Shown here in pieces: positions 37,467 to 46,668 of a stretch of 64,000 nucleotides of DNA (position 1 is its first letter; each line of letters starts with the position of its first letter). The stretch is from assembly GCA_913020435.1 (NCBI GenBank), contig CAJVZZ010000003.1, positions 101,609 through 165,608 on the forward strand, in the 5' to 3' direction. This stretch comes from an uncultured Flavobacteriales bacterium. GTDB lineage: Bacteria; Bacteroidota; Bacteroidia; Flavobacteriales_G; Salibacteraceae. The translations under genes were made by a program, and so were the position numbers. The notes beneath the pieces were generated by a model, which did not search any database, was not told the DNA's origin, and saw only the letters and a list, made by a program, of their open reading frames with translations.

Positions 37467-40061
37467 TTAGCCTTTCAATAAACTTTTTATTTCATTCAGC
37501 TTTAAAAGTGCTTCGACAGGGGTTAATGTATCAATGTCTATATTGATTATTTCTTCCTTTATCTGAGTCAAGGTGGGGTCGTCTAGCTGAAAGAAACTCA
37601 TTTGTAGGTCTGGTTCAATGGAAACATTTTTTGCTCCCCCAGAGTGGTTTTTTTCGAGACCCACTAGTATTTTATTGGCTTTATTCAAAACTTTCACTGG
37701 CATCCCCGCCATTTTCGCAACATGGATACCAAAACTATGTTCACTTCCGCCTGGAATTATTTTTCTTAAGAAAATGATTTTCTTATTGTGTTCTTTGATC
37801 GAAACATTGTAATTTTTAATTCGCTTGTGCAACTTGCACATGTCATTCAATTCATGGTAATGTGTGGCAAATAGAGTTTTTGGGTTGCATTTATGTTCGT
37901 GTAAAAATTCGGCAATAGCCCAGGCAATAGAAATTCCATCATAGGTACTGGTGCCTCTACCTATTTCATCCAAAATAATCATGCTACGTTCTGTAATGTT
38001 ATTTAGAATACTGGCAGTTTCATTCATTTCAACCATAAAAGTAGATTCGCCTTGCGATATATTATCACTAGCGCCAACTCGGGTGAATATTTTGTCTACT
38101 AGTCCAATTTCAGCAGCTTTAGCTGGTACAAAACTTCCGATCTGAGCAAGTAGAACGATTAGTGCGTTTTGCCTTAAATAAGCTGACTTACCAGCCATGT
38201 TAGGTCCTGTAATCATTAATATTTGTTGACTTTTTCTATCTAAGAAAACATCGTTGGCGATATATTCTTCTCCAATAGGAAGCATTTTTTCAATAACGGG
38301 GTGCCGTCCATCTTGAATTGCCAAGTCAAAACCATCATTAATTTTCGGTTGAGTATAATGTTCTTTAATTGCGTGATTTGCAAAAGAGAGCAGAGTGTCT
38401 AGTTGAGCTATAATTTCAGAATTTTGCTGAATAGCCTTCGTATAACCTGAAACCGCAGCTACTAATTCATGGTACAAGTTAAATTCTAAGACTGCAATTT
38501 TTTCTTCTGCACCTAATATTTTGGTTTCGTAGGTTTTTAATTCTTCGGTTATGTAGCGCTCAGAACCAGTTAATGTTTGTTTTCTTACCCATTCGCTTGG
38601 TACTTTATCTTTGTGAGTATGTGTTACCTCTAGGAAGTATCCAAAGACGCCATTAAACCCAATTTTTAGACTTGAAATGCCTGTGTTTTCTATTTCACGC
38701 TCTTGTATTTTAATTAAATAAGATTTTCCAGATTGCATCAATTCACGTAATTCATCCAGCTCTGCATTCACTCCAGATTTAATTACATTACCTTTTGAAA
38801 GCTGAACAGGAGCCTCAGGATTTAGCGTTTTCCCTATCCGTTCCGTGATTTCTTTACAAATATTGAGCTGATCGGCATGCAATTTTAAAGCAGAATGTCC
38901 AGAGGAGTTTAGTTGAGTTTTTAATTTGGGAATAAATTCGAGGCCCTTAAATAGATAAAGTAATTCTCTAGGGTTAACTCTCCCAAAAGATACTTTAGAA
39001 ATAAGCCGTTCTAAATCTCCAAGGTTCTTGAACTCACTTGAAAGCCATTCGTTTATCGTGTCATTATTTACTAAATAAGAAACAACTTCTAATCGTTTTT
39101 CTATCAGTGTTTTATCTTTTAGGGGTAGCGCTAACCACCTTTTTAAAAGCCTTGCTCCCATCGGGGTTATACACTTGTCTATTGTTTGAATAAGTGATTG
39201 ACCATTTGGAGAACTTGCTTTGAAAATCTCTAAGTTTCGAATAGTAAATCGGTCAAGCCAAACGTATTTATCAGATTCAATACGACTGATCTTAGAAATG
39301 TGTTGAATTTGATGGTGTTCTGTTTCATTCAAATAAGAGAACACTGAACCTGCAGCAGTAATCCCTGCAGACATGTCCTCTATTCCATATCCTTTAAGAG
39401 ATGCAGTTTGGAAATGTTCTTTTAATCTATTTTCGGCATTGCTAAAATCAAAAACCCAGTCTTCTAATTGAAATGTATTAAAATCCGTCCCGAAATTTTC
39501 TTCGAAAGCGCTTTTTTTGTTACGCTGATATAAAACTTCGTTCGGTTCAAAGCTTTGCAATAACTTATCTATATATACAAAACTTCCTTCAGCAACTAAA
39601 AATTCGCCTGTTGAAATGTCAAGGAAGGAAATTCCTGCTGATTTTTTATCCAGATAAACCGCTGCTAAAAAATTATTAGAATTCTGGTCGTATGTTTTAT
39701 CATTATAGGAAACCCCAGGAGTGACTAATTCAGTTACTCCGCGTTTTACTATAGTTTTCGTTTGCTTTGGGTCCTCTAATTGATCACAAATTGCAACACG
39801 TTGACCTGCACGCACTAATTTAGGCAAGTAGGTGTCTAAGGAATGGTGAGGGAAGCCTGCAAGCTCGATATGGGATCCACTTCCATTTTTACGTTTGGTT
39901 AAGATAATACCCAATATTTTGGATGCTTTTATTGCGTCGGAACCAAAGGTTTCGTAGAAATCTCCAACGCGAAAAAGTAATAAGGCTGTTGGGTGTTTAG
40001 CCTTAATTCGATTGTATTGTTTCATGAGCGGAGTTTCGCTCGGCTTGTTACTTTTTGCCAC
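37467..40061 (-). CDS. mutS: DNA mismatch repair protein MutS
   Basis: Mismatch-recognition ATPase of 864 residues, full length. The mismatch-binding domain opens with [30 protein letters not shown], containing the Phe-x-Glu wedge (FYETF). The ABC-type ATPase has Walker [16 protein letters not shown], the signature around [13 protein letters not shown], Walker [15 protein letters not shown] and HYHEL. It clamps on mismatched DNA and recruits MutL. It is divergently transcribed from the TrmH-like gene with an 84-bp shared promoter region. Confidence 0.98.
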   Translation of the reverse strand: MAKSNKPSETPLMKQYNRIKAKHPTALLLFRVGDFYETFGSDAIKASKILGIILTKRKNGSGSHIELAGFPHHSLDTYLPKLVRAGQRVAICDQLEDPKQTKTIVKRGVTELVTPGVSYNDKTYDQNSNNFLAAVYLDKKSAGISFLDISTGEFLVAEGSFVYIDKLLQSFEPNEVLYQRNKKSAFEENFGTDFNTFQLEDWVFDFSNAENRLKEHFQTASLKGYGIEDMSAGITAAGSVFSYLNETEHHQIQHISKISRIESDKYVWLDRFTIRNLEIFKASSPNGQSLIQTIDKCITPMGARLLKRWLALPLKDKTLIEKRLEVVSYLVNNDTINEWLSSEFKNLGDLERLISKVSFGRVNPRELLYLFKGLEFIPKLKTQLNSSGHSALKLHADQLNICKEITERIGKTLNPEAPVQLSKGNVIKSGVNAELDELRELMQSGKSYLIKIQEREIENTGISSLKIGFNGVFGYFLEVTHTHKDKVPSEWVRKQTLTGSERYITEELKTYETKILGAEEKIAVLEFNLYHELVAAVSGYTKAIQQNSEIIAQLDTLLSFANHAIKEHYTQPKINDGFDLAIQDGRHPVIEKMLPIGEEYIANDVFLDRKSQQILMITGPNMAGKSAYLRQNALIVLLAQIGSFVPAKAAEIGLVDKIFTRVGASDNISQGESTFMVEMNETASILNNITERSMIILDEIGRGTSTYDGISIAWAIAEFLHEHKCNPKTLFATHYHELNDMCKLHKRIKNYNVSIKEHNKKIIFLRKIIPGGSEHSFGIHVAKMAGMPVKVLNKANKILVGLEKNHSGGAKNVSIEPDLQMSFFQLDDPTLTQIKEEIINIDIDTLTPVEALLKLNEIKSLLKG

Positions 40062-40114
40062 TTATTTCCTTGTAATTAGGGTCATCTAAGTTACATACAC
40101 TTACAAAGTAAGAA

Positions 40115-40122
40115 TACCTTTG
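40115..40122 (+). promoter_or_regulatory. -7 element upstream of the RNA methyltransferase gene
   Basis: TACCTTTG matches TAnnTTTG, 23 nt before the ATG at 40146, in the gap shared with divergent mutS. No TTG lies at the expected distance. A weaker TTACTTTG on the other strand may serve mutS. Confidence 0.35.
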
Positions 40123-40145
40123 AAGGTTCATTATTTTCATGAATT

Positions 40146-40682
40146 ATGAACAAGAAACTTAAACTAGAAGAGTTAAATAGAATTAGCGTTTCGGAATTTA
40201 AATCTGCTGAAAAATTTCCAGTAGTTGTTGTGCTAGACAATATAAGAAGTGCCTTTAATATTGGTTCTATATTTAGAACGGCAGATGCTCTTGCAATAGA
40301 GAGTGTTTATTTATGTGGGATAACGGCAACTCCTCCACATCGAGAGATATACAAGACTGCTTTGGGTGCTTCTGAATCGGTTGATTGGAAATATTTTCAA
40401 AATACTATGGATTCAATTTCTGAATTGAAAAAGAACGGCTTCATAATTCTATCATTGGAGCAAGTGGAAGATAGTTTAATGCTCGATAATTTTGTTTCCA
40501 CTAAAGATTCAAAGTATGCATTGGTAGTCGGAAATGAAGTGGATGGGGTAATGCAGGAGGTTATTGACAGTAGTGATGTCTGTATTGAAATTCCTCAGTA
40601 TGGCACGAAGCATTCTTACAATGTTTCTGTTAGTGCAGGAATTGCATTATGGGATATTATTGGGAAAATAAAAAGGGTCTAA
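40146..40682 (+). CDS. TrmH-family (SpoU) RNA 2'-O-methyltransferase
   Basis: SPOUT-fold methyltransferase of 178 residues. VVLDNIRSAFNIGSIFRTADAL is motif 1 with the conserved Asn and Arg; ALVVGNEVDGV and the knotted C-terminal IEIPQYGTKHSYNVSVSAGIALWDI are motifs 2 and 3. It methylates a ribose in tRNA or rRNA with SAM. Position 18 of tRNA (TrmH) is possible, but the target nucleotide cannot be fixed from sequence. It lacks the N-terminal L30-like domain found in RlmB. Confidence 0.9.
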   Translation: MNKKLKLEELNRISVSEFKSAEKFPVVVVLDNIRSAFNIGSIFRTADALAIESVYLCGITATPPHREIYKTALGASESVDWKYFQNTMDSISELKKNGFIILSLEQVEDSLMLDNFVSTKDSKYALVVGNEVDGVMQEVIDSSDVCIEIPQYGTKHSYNVSVSAGIALWDIIGKIKRV

Positions 40683-40697
40683 TAAATTAGACCCTTT
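40670..40697. terminator. Bidirectional terminator, TrmH-like gene versus small lipoprotein gene
   Basis: GGGTCTAAT (40675-40683) pairs with ATTAGACCC (40686-40694). The stem includes the stop codon of the methyltransferase. TTT follows on the plus strand, and on the minus strand a TTTTTATTTT tract follows, so it also ends the converging lipoprotein gene at 40721. Confidence 0.82.
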
Positions 40698-40720
40698 CAA
40701 AGTAATATATAAAGTTTAGC

Positions 40721-40915
40721 TTAATTCTTTGTACATGTCCAACCACTGCGATCGTACATATCTAAAACATGGTTATATTGTTTGCCTTTTTGGCAGACAT
40801 CTTTACTTTCCAATTCTCCTTTATCAGGATCGTTAAATGTGCAAGTAGAACATTTCTTACACGAAGAGAAACTAATAATACTTCCGATGGCAAATAAAAA
40901 CAATACTTTTTTCAT
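40721..40915 (-). CDS. Small cysteine-rich lipoprotein
   Basis: A 64-residue protein with a lipoprotein signal: MKKVLFLFAIGSIISFSSC, lipobox Cys19. The mature part, KKCSTCTFNDPDKGELESKD, contains a CxxC and two further cysteines (CQKG, WTCTKN), suggesting a disulfide-stabilised or metal-binding mini-domain exposed on a membrane surface. The function is unknown. An ATG two codons upstream (40921) is also in frame. Terminators flank it on both sides, so it is a single-gene unit. Confidence 0.75.
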   Translation of the reverse strand: MKKVLFLFAIGSIISFSSCKKCSTCTFNDPDKGELESKDVCQKGKQYNHVLDMYDRSGWTCTKN

Positions 40916-40969
40916 AATCATTTTACTAGTTAAGCAAATATAGTAATATAGGTTTTACATTCACTATTG

Positions 40970-41003
40970 AAAAAAAAAAAGGCGCTATTTAGCGCCTTTT
41001 TTT
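40970..41003. terminator. Bidirectional terminator after the 576-residue lipoprotein gene
   Basis: GGCGCT-ATTT-AGCGCC (40981-40996) with an A-run before (40970-40980) and a T-run after (40997-41003). It lies 18 nt past the minus-strand lipoprotein stop. Confidence 0.92.
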
Positions 41004-41021
41004 AGTAAGTGATATAAAATT

Positions 41022-42752
41022 CTAGTTTGCAAACAATGCAATGAATCCAGCATCCATTCTGTATTTCAAGAATTCTGCATCATTCATAGCTTTTGTTTTT
41101 AAGCTTGCATCTTTAGCTATTGCAGATTTTAAATTGTTGTTCATTAAGTCTTTGTTAGCAGTTCTAGCTCCGATAACTGCTTTCAAGTAATATCCTTCAG
41201 CAGATTCTCTTGCTTCAGATGCTTCAATTGCTTTAAGAGCACCTTCATTGTCGCCATTTAATACTTTAGCTAATGCCGAGTTAAAAGTGTTTTCAGAGCC
41301 AAACTTACTGACGGCGTCACTGTAATCAGCTTGTTTAACTGCAATAATTCCTTTGTTATAGTTAACTTCTGTGCCTGCTCCCGAAGCAGCTTCAAACATT
41401 TCTTTAGCACCAGTAACATCTCCACCAAATAATGCGACAACACCCAAATTATTGCTTGTAGTAGCATTTTTTTCAACTCCAGCAGCGGCATCGAATTCCG
41501 CTTTTGCAGCTTTCATGTCATTTTTCAAAACATAGACATAACCTACATTATTATGACCTCTCCAATCCTTTGAATACTGAGATTTAGCTAATTTGTAAAT
41601 TCTTAATTTTTCTTCTATGTCATTTGACAAGGTAGCGGCATACAATATTTCTTCAATGCTAAGAACTGTAGAATCTGAATTTGTCAACTGAGTAATTTCT
41701 TCGTCCGTTCTTGACATCTCATCAGCGTTGATGGTAATACTAGATCTTCTTAGTTGAGGTAGAATTTTGTCTGCAATTTCAACATAAGTTGCAGCTAAAT
41801 TTTTGATTTCTTGTTCGCGTTTTTCACCATCACTTGACATACTAAGGATTCGAATAATCAATTCTTTGTCTTTCACGTCGGATGCTGTCATTGCTTTTTT
41901 GAAACCTTCCCAATCTTCACCTTTGCCAGTTTCTGTGATGAAACCATCTGTTTTGGCAGCTTCTACATTACTTTTCTTAAGGATTTTATTGATAGCAGTT
42001 CCTGCAGATTTTGCACGATTATTAGCAAGATTATCATTTATGGTTAATTCTCCATCTGGAGAAGCGTATGCATCAATGCTAACTCCTTTGAATACAAATT
42101 CGTTTGCAACAGCATTTTCCACAAAAGCTGTTAGCGCCAACATGTCATCTTCAGAAAGTTCAGAAGAACGAACGCTTGACTGCTGAATCATATAGTTAAT
42201 ATCAGCTTTAACCGAACGAGGAATTACTTTTTTGAAGTTATCTGTTCCTAAAATAGGTTTTGCGTCAGTCTGAGCCAAGGTTGAAGTGGTAATTGTACCA
42301 TCGGCAATTTTTCTTGTTTCAAACTCTTTTGTTTTAGTTTTATATCCTGCAACAGCAGAAATTGTCATTGTTACATTCGTCATAGTTGGATCATAAGCTA
42401 TTTTGTCCGTGTAACTTACTGTTCCACCTTTCTCGAAATCAACTTTTTGACCTTCACCATCAGCTTCTATACCCATCATTTTCAACGCCTTCAACTCTTT
42501 TACTACTTCACCATCAGCATTTTTTAATACTGGCGTCGCAGTCATTGTTGCTAACTTGTGAAAGAAATTTGGCGGAAACTTTGCGGAAACGGATACTTCA
42601 ACACTGTCTGCATGCACCTCAAGAGGATTAGGAGTAACATTATATTTAATGTTCTCAGCGTATTTATTCATTTTGCTTAATGGATTACATGCCATTAAAC
42701 TTGTAGCACCAATAGCTACGATCGCGATACTTTTTAAACTTAGTTTTTTCAT
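41022..42752 (-). CDS. Large lipoprotein with OmpA-like segment and TPR repeats
   Basis: A 576-residue lipoprotein: signal peptide and lipobox to Cys22 (TSLMAC). Residues 35-160 look like one or two beta-rich Ig-type domains (YNVTPNPLEVHADSVEVSVS). Residues around 215-270 (FKGVSIDAYASPDGE, NNRAKSAGTAI) resemble an OmpA-C-like peptidoglycan-binding core. From about 385 on there are tetratricopeptide-like repeats (GHNNVGYVYVLKNDMKAAKAEF and three or four more). This mix suggests an outer-membrane-attached protein that contacts peptidoglycan and partner proteins. I know of no established function. It stands alone between its terminator and a 110-nt gap. Confidence 0.82.
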   Translation of the reverse strand: MKKLSLKSIAIVAIGATSLMACNPLSKMNKYAENIKYNVTPNPLEVHADSVEVSVSAKFPPNFFHKLATMTATPVLKNADGEVVKELKALKMMGIEADGEGQKVDFEKGGTVSYTDKIAYDPTMTNVTMTISAVAGYKTKTKEFETRKIADGTITTSTLAQTDAKPILGTDNFKKVIPRSVKADINYMIQQSSVRSSELSEDDMLALTAFVENAVANEFVFKGVSIDAYASPDGELTINDNLANNRAKSAGTAINKILKKSNVEAAKTDGFITETGKGEDWEGFKKAMTASDVKDKELIIRILSMSSDGEKREQEIKNLAATYVEIADKILPQLRRSSITINADEMSRTDEEITQLTNSDSTVLSIEEILYAATLSNDIEEKLRIYKLAKSQYSKDWRGHNNVGYVYVLKNDMKAAKAEFDAAAGVEKNATTSNNLGVVALFGGDVTGAKEMFEAASGAGTEVNYNKGIIAVKQADYSDAVSKFGSENTFNSALAKVLNGDNEGALKAIEASEARESAEGYYLKAVIGARTANKDLMNNNLKSAIAKDASLKTKAMNDAEFLKYRMDAGFIALFAN

Positions 42753-42862
42753 GATGTGAAGCTTATGATAAGCGTTAAAGTTTTCTTTCTGTTTTTATTA
42801 AGCTGCAATAATAATTAAATGTTTCGATTCAAGCTATATCTTAGGCTTTTAGCTATTGCTTT

Positions 42863-43498
42863 TCAATCCAGTCTAATTGGGTGCAAACCTATTTCGAACG
42901 ATTTATTTATTAAGTCTATAAAACTATCAATCTGGTTTGGGTCCTTTATAAAATCAATTTCGTTCGTATCCACAAACAGAATAGGGTACTGGTTTTGTTG
43001 TTTGAAATAGGTAACATAATTATTGTAAATGTCTTCTAAATATTTCGCTTTAATGTCTTGTTCATAAGGGCGAGCACGTTTTTCAATATTAGAAAGAAGT
43101 TGTTCTGAATCCTTATGTAGATAAATAATAAGATCTGGTTTTGGAGTTGATTTGAGTATAATGTCGTATAATTTTCTGTAAAGCTGAATAGATTGATCAT
43201 CCAAATTGTTCTTAGAAAAAATCAGACACTTTTCAATCATATAGTCCGAAAACATAAATTCTTGGAATAGGTCTCGGTTTGGAGTTTCGATTTGAATTTG
43301 TTGAAATCGTTCTGCTAGAAAACTTAACTCTAATTGAAAAGCATATCGAGTAGGATCTTTATAGAATTTTTGTAAAAAAGGATTCTCTTCAAATTCCTCA
43401 AGTACAAGCTTTCCTTGTAATCTCTGGCTTAAAGATTTAGCAAGAGAAGTTTTTCCGCTTCCAATATTGCCTTCTATACAAATATATTTGTTACTCAT
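42863..43498 (-). CDS. Deoxynucleoside kinase (dNK family), copy 1
   Basis: A 211-residue kinase that phosphorylates deoxynucleosides for salvage. It has the P-loop IEGNIGSGKTSLAK (about 8-21), the substrate-site EEFEENPFLQKFYKDP, and the lid region KRARPYEQDIKAKYL. A second, diverged paralogue is at 50459-51073. Which nucleosides each accepts (dA/dC versus dG) cannot be read off. It follows folK by 4 nt on the same strand, so the two genes are probably one unit. Confidence 0.9.
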   Translation of the reverse strand: MSNKYICIEGNIGSGKTSLAKSLSQRLQGKLVLEEFEENPFLQKFYKDPTRYAFQLELSFLAERFQQIQIETPNRDLFQEFMFSDYMIEKCLIFSKNNLDDQSIQLYRKLYDIILKSTPKPDLIIYLHKDSEQLLSNIEKRARPYEQDIKAKYLEDIYNNYVTYFKQQNQYPILFVDTNEIDFIKDPNQIDSFIDLINKSFEIGLHPIRLD

Positions 43499-43502
43499 TC
43501 TA

Positions 43503-44000
43503 CTAATGAAACGTCAAAACTACTTTATCTGCTAAAGAGGAAAGGATTTCTGAGATTGATTTTGAGAAATTAGGAAGTACAAGATTTGGAGCTATCTCAG
43601 CCAAAGGTTCTAACACAAATTGCCTCTTATGTGCATAGGGGTGAGGTAATGTTAGTTCTTCTGTTGAAACAATTTCTCCATTAAAATCTATAATATCAAG
43701 GTCGATGATTCTTGGACCCCATTTTTCTATCGTAACACGTCCTAAATCAAGCTCAATTTTTTTAAGTGCTTTTAAGCATTGCAAAGAATTCAGAGCTGTT
43801 TCAGCTTGAATCACTCCGTTTTTAAAATCGGGTTGATCAGTTTTACCCCAAGCGGGGGAAATATATGTCTTCGATTTTTGAAGCACAGTTCCTATTCGTA
43901 ATTCAATAAGAGGGAATACTTTTTTTTGAATTTTCAGCCATTCACCCATATTAGATCCGTAAGCAATATAAACCGTTAGTAATTTCTTGTTTTCCATCAA
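43503..44000 (-). CDS. folK: 2-amino-4-hydroxy-6-hydroxymethyldihydropteridine pyrophosphokinase
   Basis: HPPK of 165 residues, which activates the pterin in folate synthesis. TVYIAYGSNMGE, KSKTYISPAWG, KKIELDLGR and the signature KWGPRIIDLDIIDF (two magnesium-binding Asp) are all present, followed by LPHPYAHKRQFVLEPLAEIAP. It is the first gene of a two-gene unit with the deoxynucleoside kinase; sppA is divergent. Confidence 0.95.
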   Translation of the reverse strand: MMENKKLLTVYIAYGSNMGEWLKIQKKVFPLIELRIGTVLQKSKTYISPAWGKTDQPDFKNGVIQAETALNSLQCLKALKKIELDLGRVTIEKWGPRIIDLDIIDFNGEIVSTEELTLPHPYAHKRQFVLEPLAEIAPNLVLPNFSKSISEILSSLADKVVLTFH

Positions 44001-44075
44001 TCCTTTTCTAATCTGCTTTATACAATGTAATTTCCTCTAATGTAATATCTAAAGCCGTTAATCACAAAGCTGCAA

Positions 44076-44083
44076 TATCTTTG
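44076..44083 (+). promoter_or_regulatory. -7 element upstream of sppA
   Basis: TATCTTTG matches TAnnTTTG, 24 nt before the sppA ATG at 44108. No -33 TTG lies at the usual distance. Confidence 0.35.
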
Positions 44084-44107
44084 GCGTTCAAAATTAAATT
44101 GAAAGGA

Positions 44108-45901
44108 ATGAAACAGTTTTTTAAAATAGTATTTGCTTCAATGTTAGGGTTTGGAGCAACCATCTTTTTAGCCGTAATAATAGTAATTGGTATTATAGCC
44201 GCTGCTACTGGAGGAGATAAAGATGAAAAGAATTTAGAGGTAAAAGAGAATTCTGTTTTACATCTTGACTTTAGTGGTGGATTGGTTGATCGGGGTTCAG
44301 ATAACCCGTTCGAAACATTTGATTTAAATACTATGCAATCAAACAAAAAGCTGAGCTTGAAGCAAGTTTTAGACAACTTGGAGAAGGCCAAATCTGATGA
44401 AAATATTGCAGGAGCTTTCTTAGATTTGAAAGGCGTAAGCATGAATATGGCTAACCTTGATGAGGTTAGAGAAGGGTTAGAAGACTTTAAAACTTCAGGA
44501 AAATGGATTATTGCTTATGGTCAAAATGTCAGTCAAGGAACCTATTATCTTGCAAGTGTTGCAGATCAAATCTATGTTTACCCAGAAGGGGGGGTTGAGT
44601 TCAATGGATTAATGTCTGAGGTAATGTTCTTTAAGGGGATGTTGGAAAAACTAGAAGTAGAAGTTCAGATTATTAGAGGTAAAAACAATAAATTCAAAAG
44701 TGCGGTTGAGCCATTTATGTATGATAAAATGAGTGACCCAAACCGAGAGCAATTGAACAAGTTACTTTCTACCGTATGGGATAACTGGACAGAGAAAATT
44801 GCAATTTCAAGAGGAGTTACAGTTGAATCACTGAATGAGTATGCTGATAGTCTTAGAGCTTTTGATCCTGCAAATGCTATATCTTACAAACTGGTTGATG
44901 GGCTTTTGTTTGGGGATCAAGTTTTGGACAGTATTAGAACTAGAGTTGATGTTAAAACGAATGACGATATCAATTTTATTTCACTAAACAAATACACCAA
45001 AGCACCAGAGAAATTTGAGGATGGAGCTCCAAAACCATGGGATTTAAAAGCCAAGGTTGCCATTATATATGGAGCGGGCGAAATTAGAAGTGGTAGTAGC
45101 GATCAAAAAACAATGGGGTCTAATACAATTGTAAAAGCGATTAGAGCTGCTCGAGAAGATTCTTCAATTAAAGCAATTGTATTTAGAGTTAATTCTCCTG
45201 GTGGAAGTGCCTTAGCAAGTGATGTTATGTGGAGAGAAACTCAACTAGCAAAAGCTGCGAAACCATTTGTGATCAGTATGGGTGGATTAGCTGCTTCAGG
45301 TGGATATTATGTTAGTGCTGGTGCAGATAGGATTTTTGCTGGTGCAAATACTATTACAGGCTCTATTGGTGTTTTTGGAATGATTCCAAATGCTAAGAAA
45401 ATGTTGAACAACAAACTTGGCTTAACTTTCGATAGAGTTCAAACCAATGCAAATTCGGATATGGGAATGCTAACTCAGCCTCTTACTCCATTTCAATACG
45501 GTAAAATTCAGCAATCGGTGGAAAAAGTTTATGATACCTTCCTCGGGCATGTGTCTGAGGGAAGAAATATGACTAGAGACGAAGTTGATGCAATTGGACA
45601 AGGTAGAATTTGGACAGGGGAAGACGCCTTGGAATTGGGGTTGGTAGACGAATTAGGTGGACTGAATGATGCAATTGCTTATGCTGCTGAACAAGCGGGT
45701 TTAACCAATTATAGAATCAAAAGTTTTCCTGAAAAGAAAGATGCGATCCAAGAGTTTATCAAAGAAATAACAGGAGAGTCTAGCAATATGTTCATGAGAT
45801 GGAAAATGGGTGATTTCTACTCTTATTACCAAACAGTTGAAAGACTAACAAATTCAGAAAGAATTCAAGCTCGAATTCCTTTTGACATTGAAATTCGATA
45901 A
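44108..45901 (+). CDS. sppA: Signal peptide peptidase SppA, 67-kDa type
   Basis: Membrane-anchored serine protease of 597 residues with an N-terminal transmembrane helix (FFKIVFASMLGFGATIFLAVIIVIGII). There are two crotonase-like halves: the first has the Lys-side region (YGQNVSQGTYYLAS, NKFKSAVEPFMYDKMS) and the second the nucleophile region VISMGGLAASGGYYVSAGADRI, with FRVNSPGGSALAS before it. It degrades cleaved signal peptides and misfolded membrane proteins. The frame is open back to a TTG at 44081, but the ATG at 44108, preceded by GAAAGGA, is better. Confidence 0.95.
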   Translation: MKQFFKIVFASMLGFGATIFLAVIIVIGIIAAATGGDKDEKNLEVKENSVLHLDFSGGLVDRGSDNPFETFDLNTMQSNKKLSLKQVLDNLEKAKSDENIAGAFLDLKGVSMNMANLDEVREGLEDFKTSGKWIIAYGQNVSQGTYYLASVADQIYVYPEGGVEFNGLMSEVMFFKGMLEKLEVEVQIIRGKNNKFKSAVEPFMYDKMSDPNREQLNKLLSTVWDNWTEKIAISRGVTVESLNEYADSLRAFDPANAISYKLVDGLLFGDQVLDSIRTRVDVKTNDDINFISLNKYTKAPEKFEDGAPKPWDLKAKVAIIYGAGEIRSGSSDQKTMGSNTIVKAIRAAREDSSIKAIVFRVNSPGGSALASDVMWRETQLAKAAKPFVISMGGLAASGGYYVSAGADRIFAGANTITGSIGVFGMIPNAKKMLNNKLGLTFDRVQTNANSDMGMLTQPLTPFQYGKIQQSVEKVYDTFLGHVSEGRNMTRDEVDAIGQGRIWTGEDALELGLVDELGGLNDAIAYAAEQAGLTNYRIKSFPEKKDAIQEFIKEITGESSNMFMRWKMGDFYSYYQTVERLTNSERIQARIPFDIEIR

Positions 45902-45946
45902 AAGCACGGAATATATTTAGTTGTTAGCGTTCATAAAAACAAGAAT

Positions 45947-46597
45947 ATGAGAAATTCAATTGTACTATTATTTATCATTTCTTGCGCAGGTAATCAATTA
46001 ACATTTGGGCAAGGTGTAAATAATATCACAATCCAGCCGAGTAATCCAACAGCAACGGATACAGTATTCGTTATATCTGACTTTTCTTACTATGGTAATT
46101 GTGCTGTTGGCCTTGTAAATGAAGATATAATTCAGTCGGGTACTGTGATTAACATTAATCCTGAATATTGTGGATTTGGAGGCTCTACTTTATGTAACTC
46201 CATTGACACGTTCTCCTTAGGTGTTTTACCAATAGGTAATTACATAGTTAATATAGAATACCATCAAGGGACATCATGTGCTGGAAGTTTTGATACAATT
46301 ATTGCAAATACTGATACCACCTTTGAAATCGGCACACTCTCAACTGGTTCTATAATATCTTTAGAAAATGAAATTAGCATTTACCCTAATCCAACATCCG
46401 ACTTCATTACTTTGCAATCTGCAGAATATATTGAGGTAATTAAGCTTTTTGATATGACTGGAAAAGAAATAAAAGTTTCAATTTATGACGGCAGAATAGG
46501 ACTTTTATCACTCTGTTCTGGTGTCTATGTTCTATCTATTCAGTTGAAAAGTGGTGAAGTTGTTACAAACAAAATCATTAAAAATAACGCGCGCTAA
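45947..46597 (+). CDS. Secreted protein with type A T9SS sorting domain
   Basis: A 216-residue exported protein: signal peptide (NSIVLLFIISCAGNQLTFGQ), a short beta-rich region with four cysteines, and a C-terminal sorting domain (about 140-216) with the marks ISIYPNPTSDFITLQS, LFDMTGKEI and SGVYVLSIQLKSGEVVTNKIIK. Such domains send proteins through the type IX system and are removed or attached at the cell surface. The passenger part (about 115 residues) has no recognisable enzyme domain. It may follow sppA, 45 nt upstream, but probably has its own transcript. Confidence 0.88.
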   Translation: MRNSIVLLFIISCAGNQLTFGQGVNNITIQPSNPTATDTVFVISDFSYYGNCAVGLVNEDIIQSGTVININPEYCGFGGSTLCNSIDTFSLGVLPIGNYIVNIEYHQGTSCAGSFDTIIANTDTTFEIGTLSTGSIISLENEISIYPNPTSDFITLQSAEYIEVIKLFDMTGKEIKVSIYDGRIGLLSLCSGVYVLSIQLKSGEVVTNKIIKNNAR

Positions 46598-46603
46598 CAA
46601 AAC

Positions 46604-46629
46604 CTAAACTGCATTAAAACGCAGTTTAG
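46604..46629. other. Hairpin after the T9SS cargo gene
   Basis: CTAAACTGC (46604-46612) pairs with GCAGTTTAG (46621-46629), a 9-bp stem with an 8-nt loop and no T-run. It precedes the stronger terminator at 46637-46668. Confidence 0.5.
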
Positions 46630-46636
46630 TCAAGTG

Positions 46637-46668
46637 AAATAGCTCCTCTTTTGAGGAGCTATTTTTTT
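46637..46668 (+). terminator. Terminator of the T9SS cargo gene
   Basis: AAATAGCTCCTC and GAGGAGCTATTT form a 12-bp stem with a 4-nt loop, followed by a T-run (46662-46668). Its right arm overlaps the stop of the converging kelch gene, for which it is a weaker terminator. Confidence 0.9.

Noticed and set aside
42819..43010. A 63-residue plus-strand open frame opposite the first deoxynucleoside kinase
   Set aside because: It is antisense to the conserved C-terminal part of the kinase and has no signal peptide or family features of its own.
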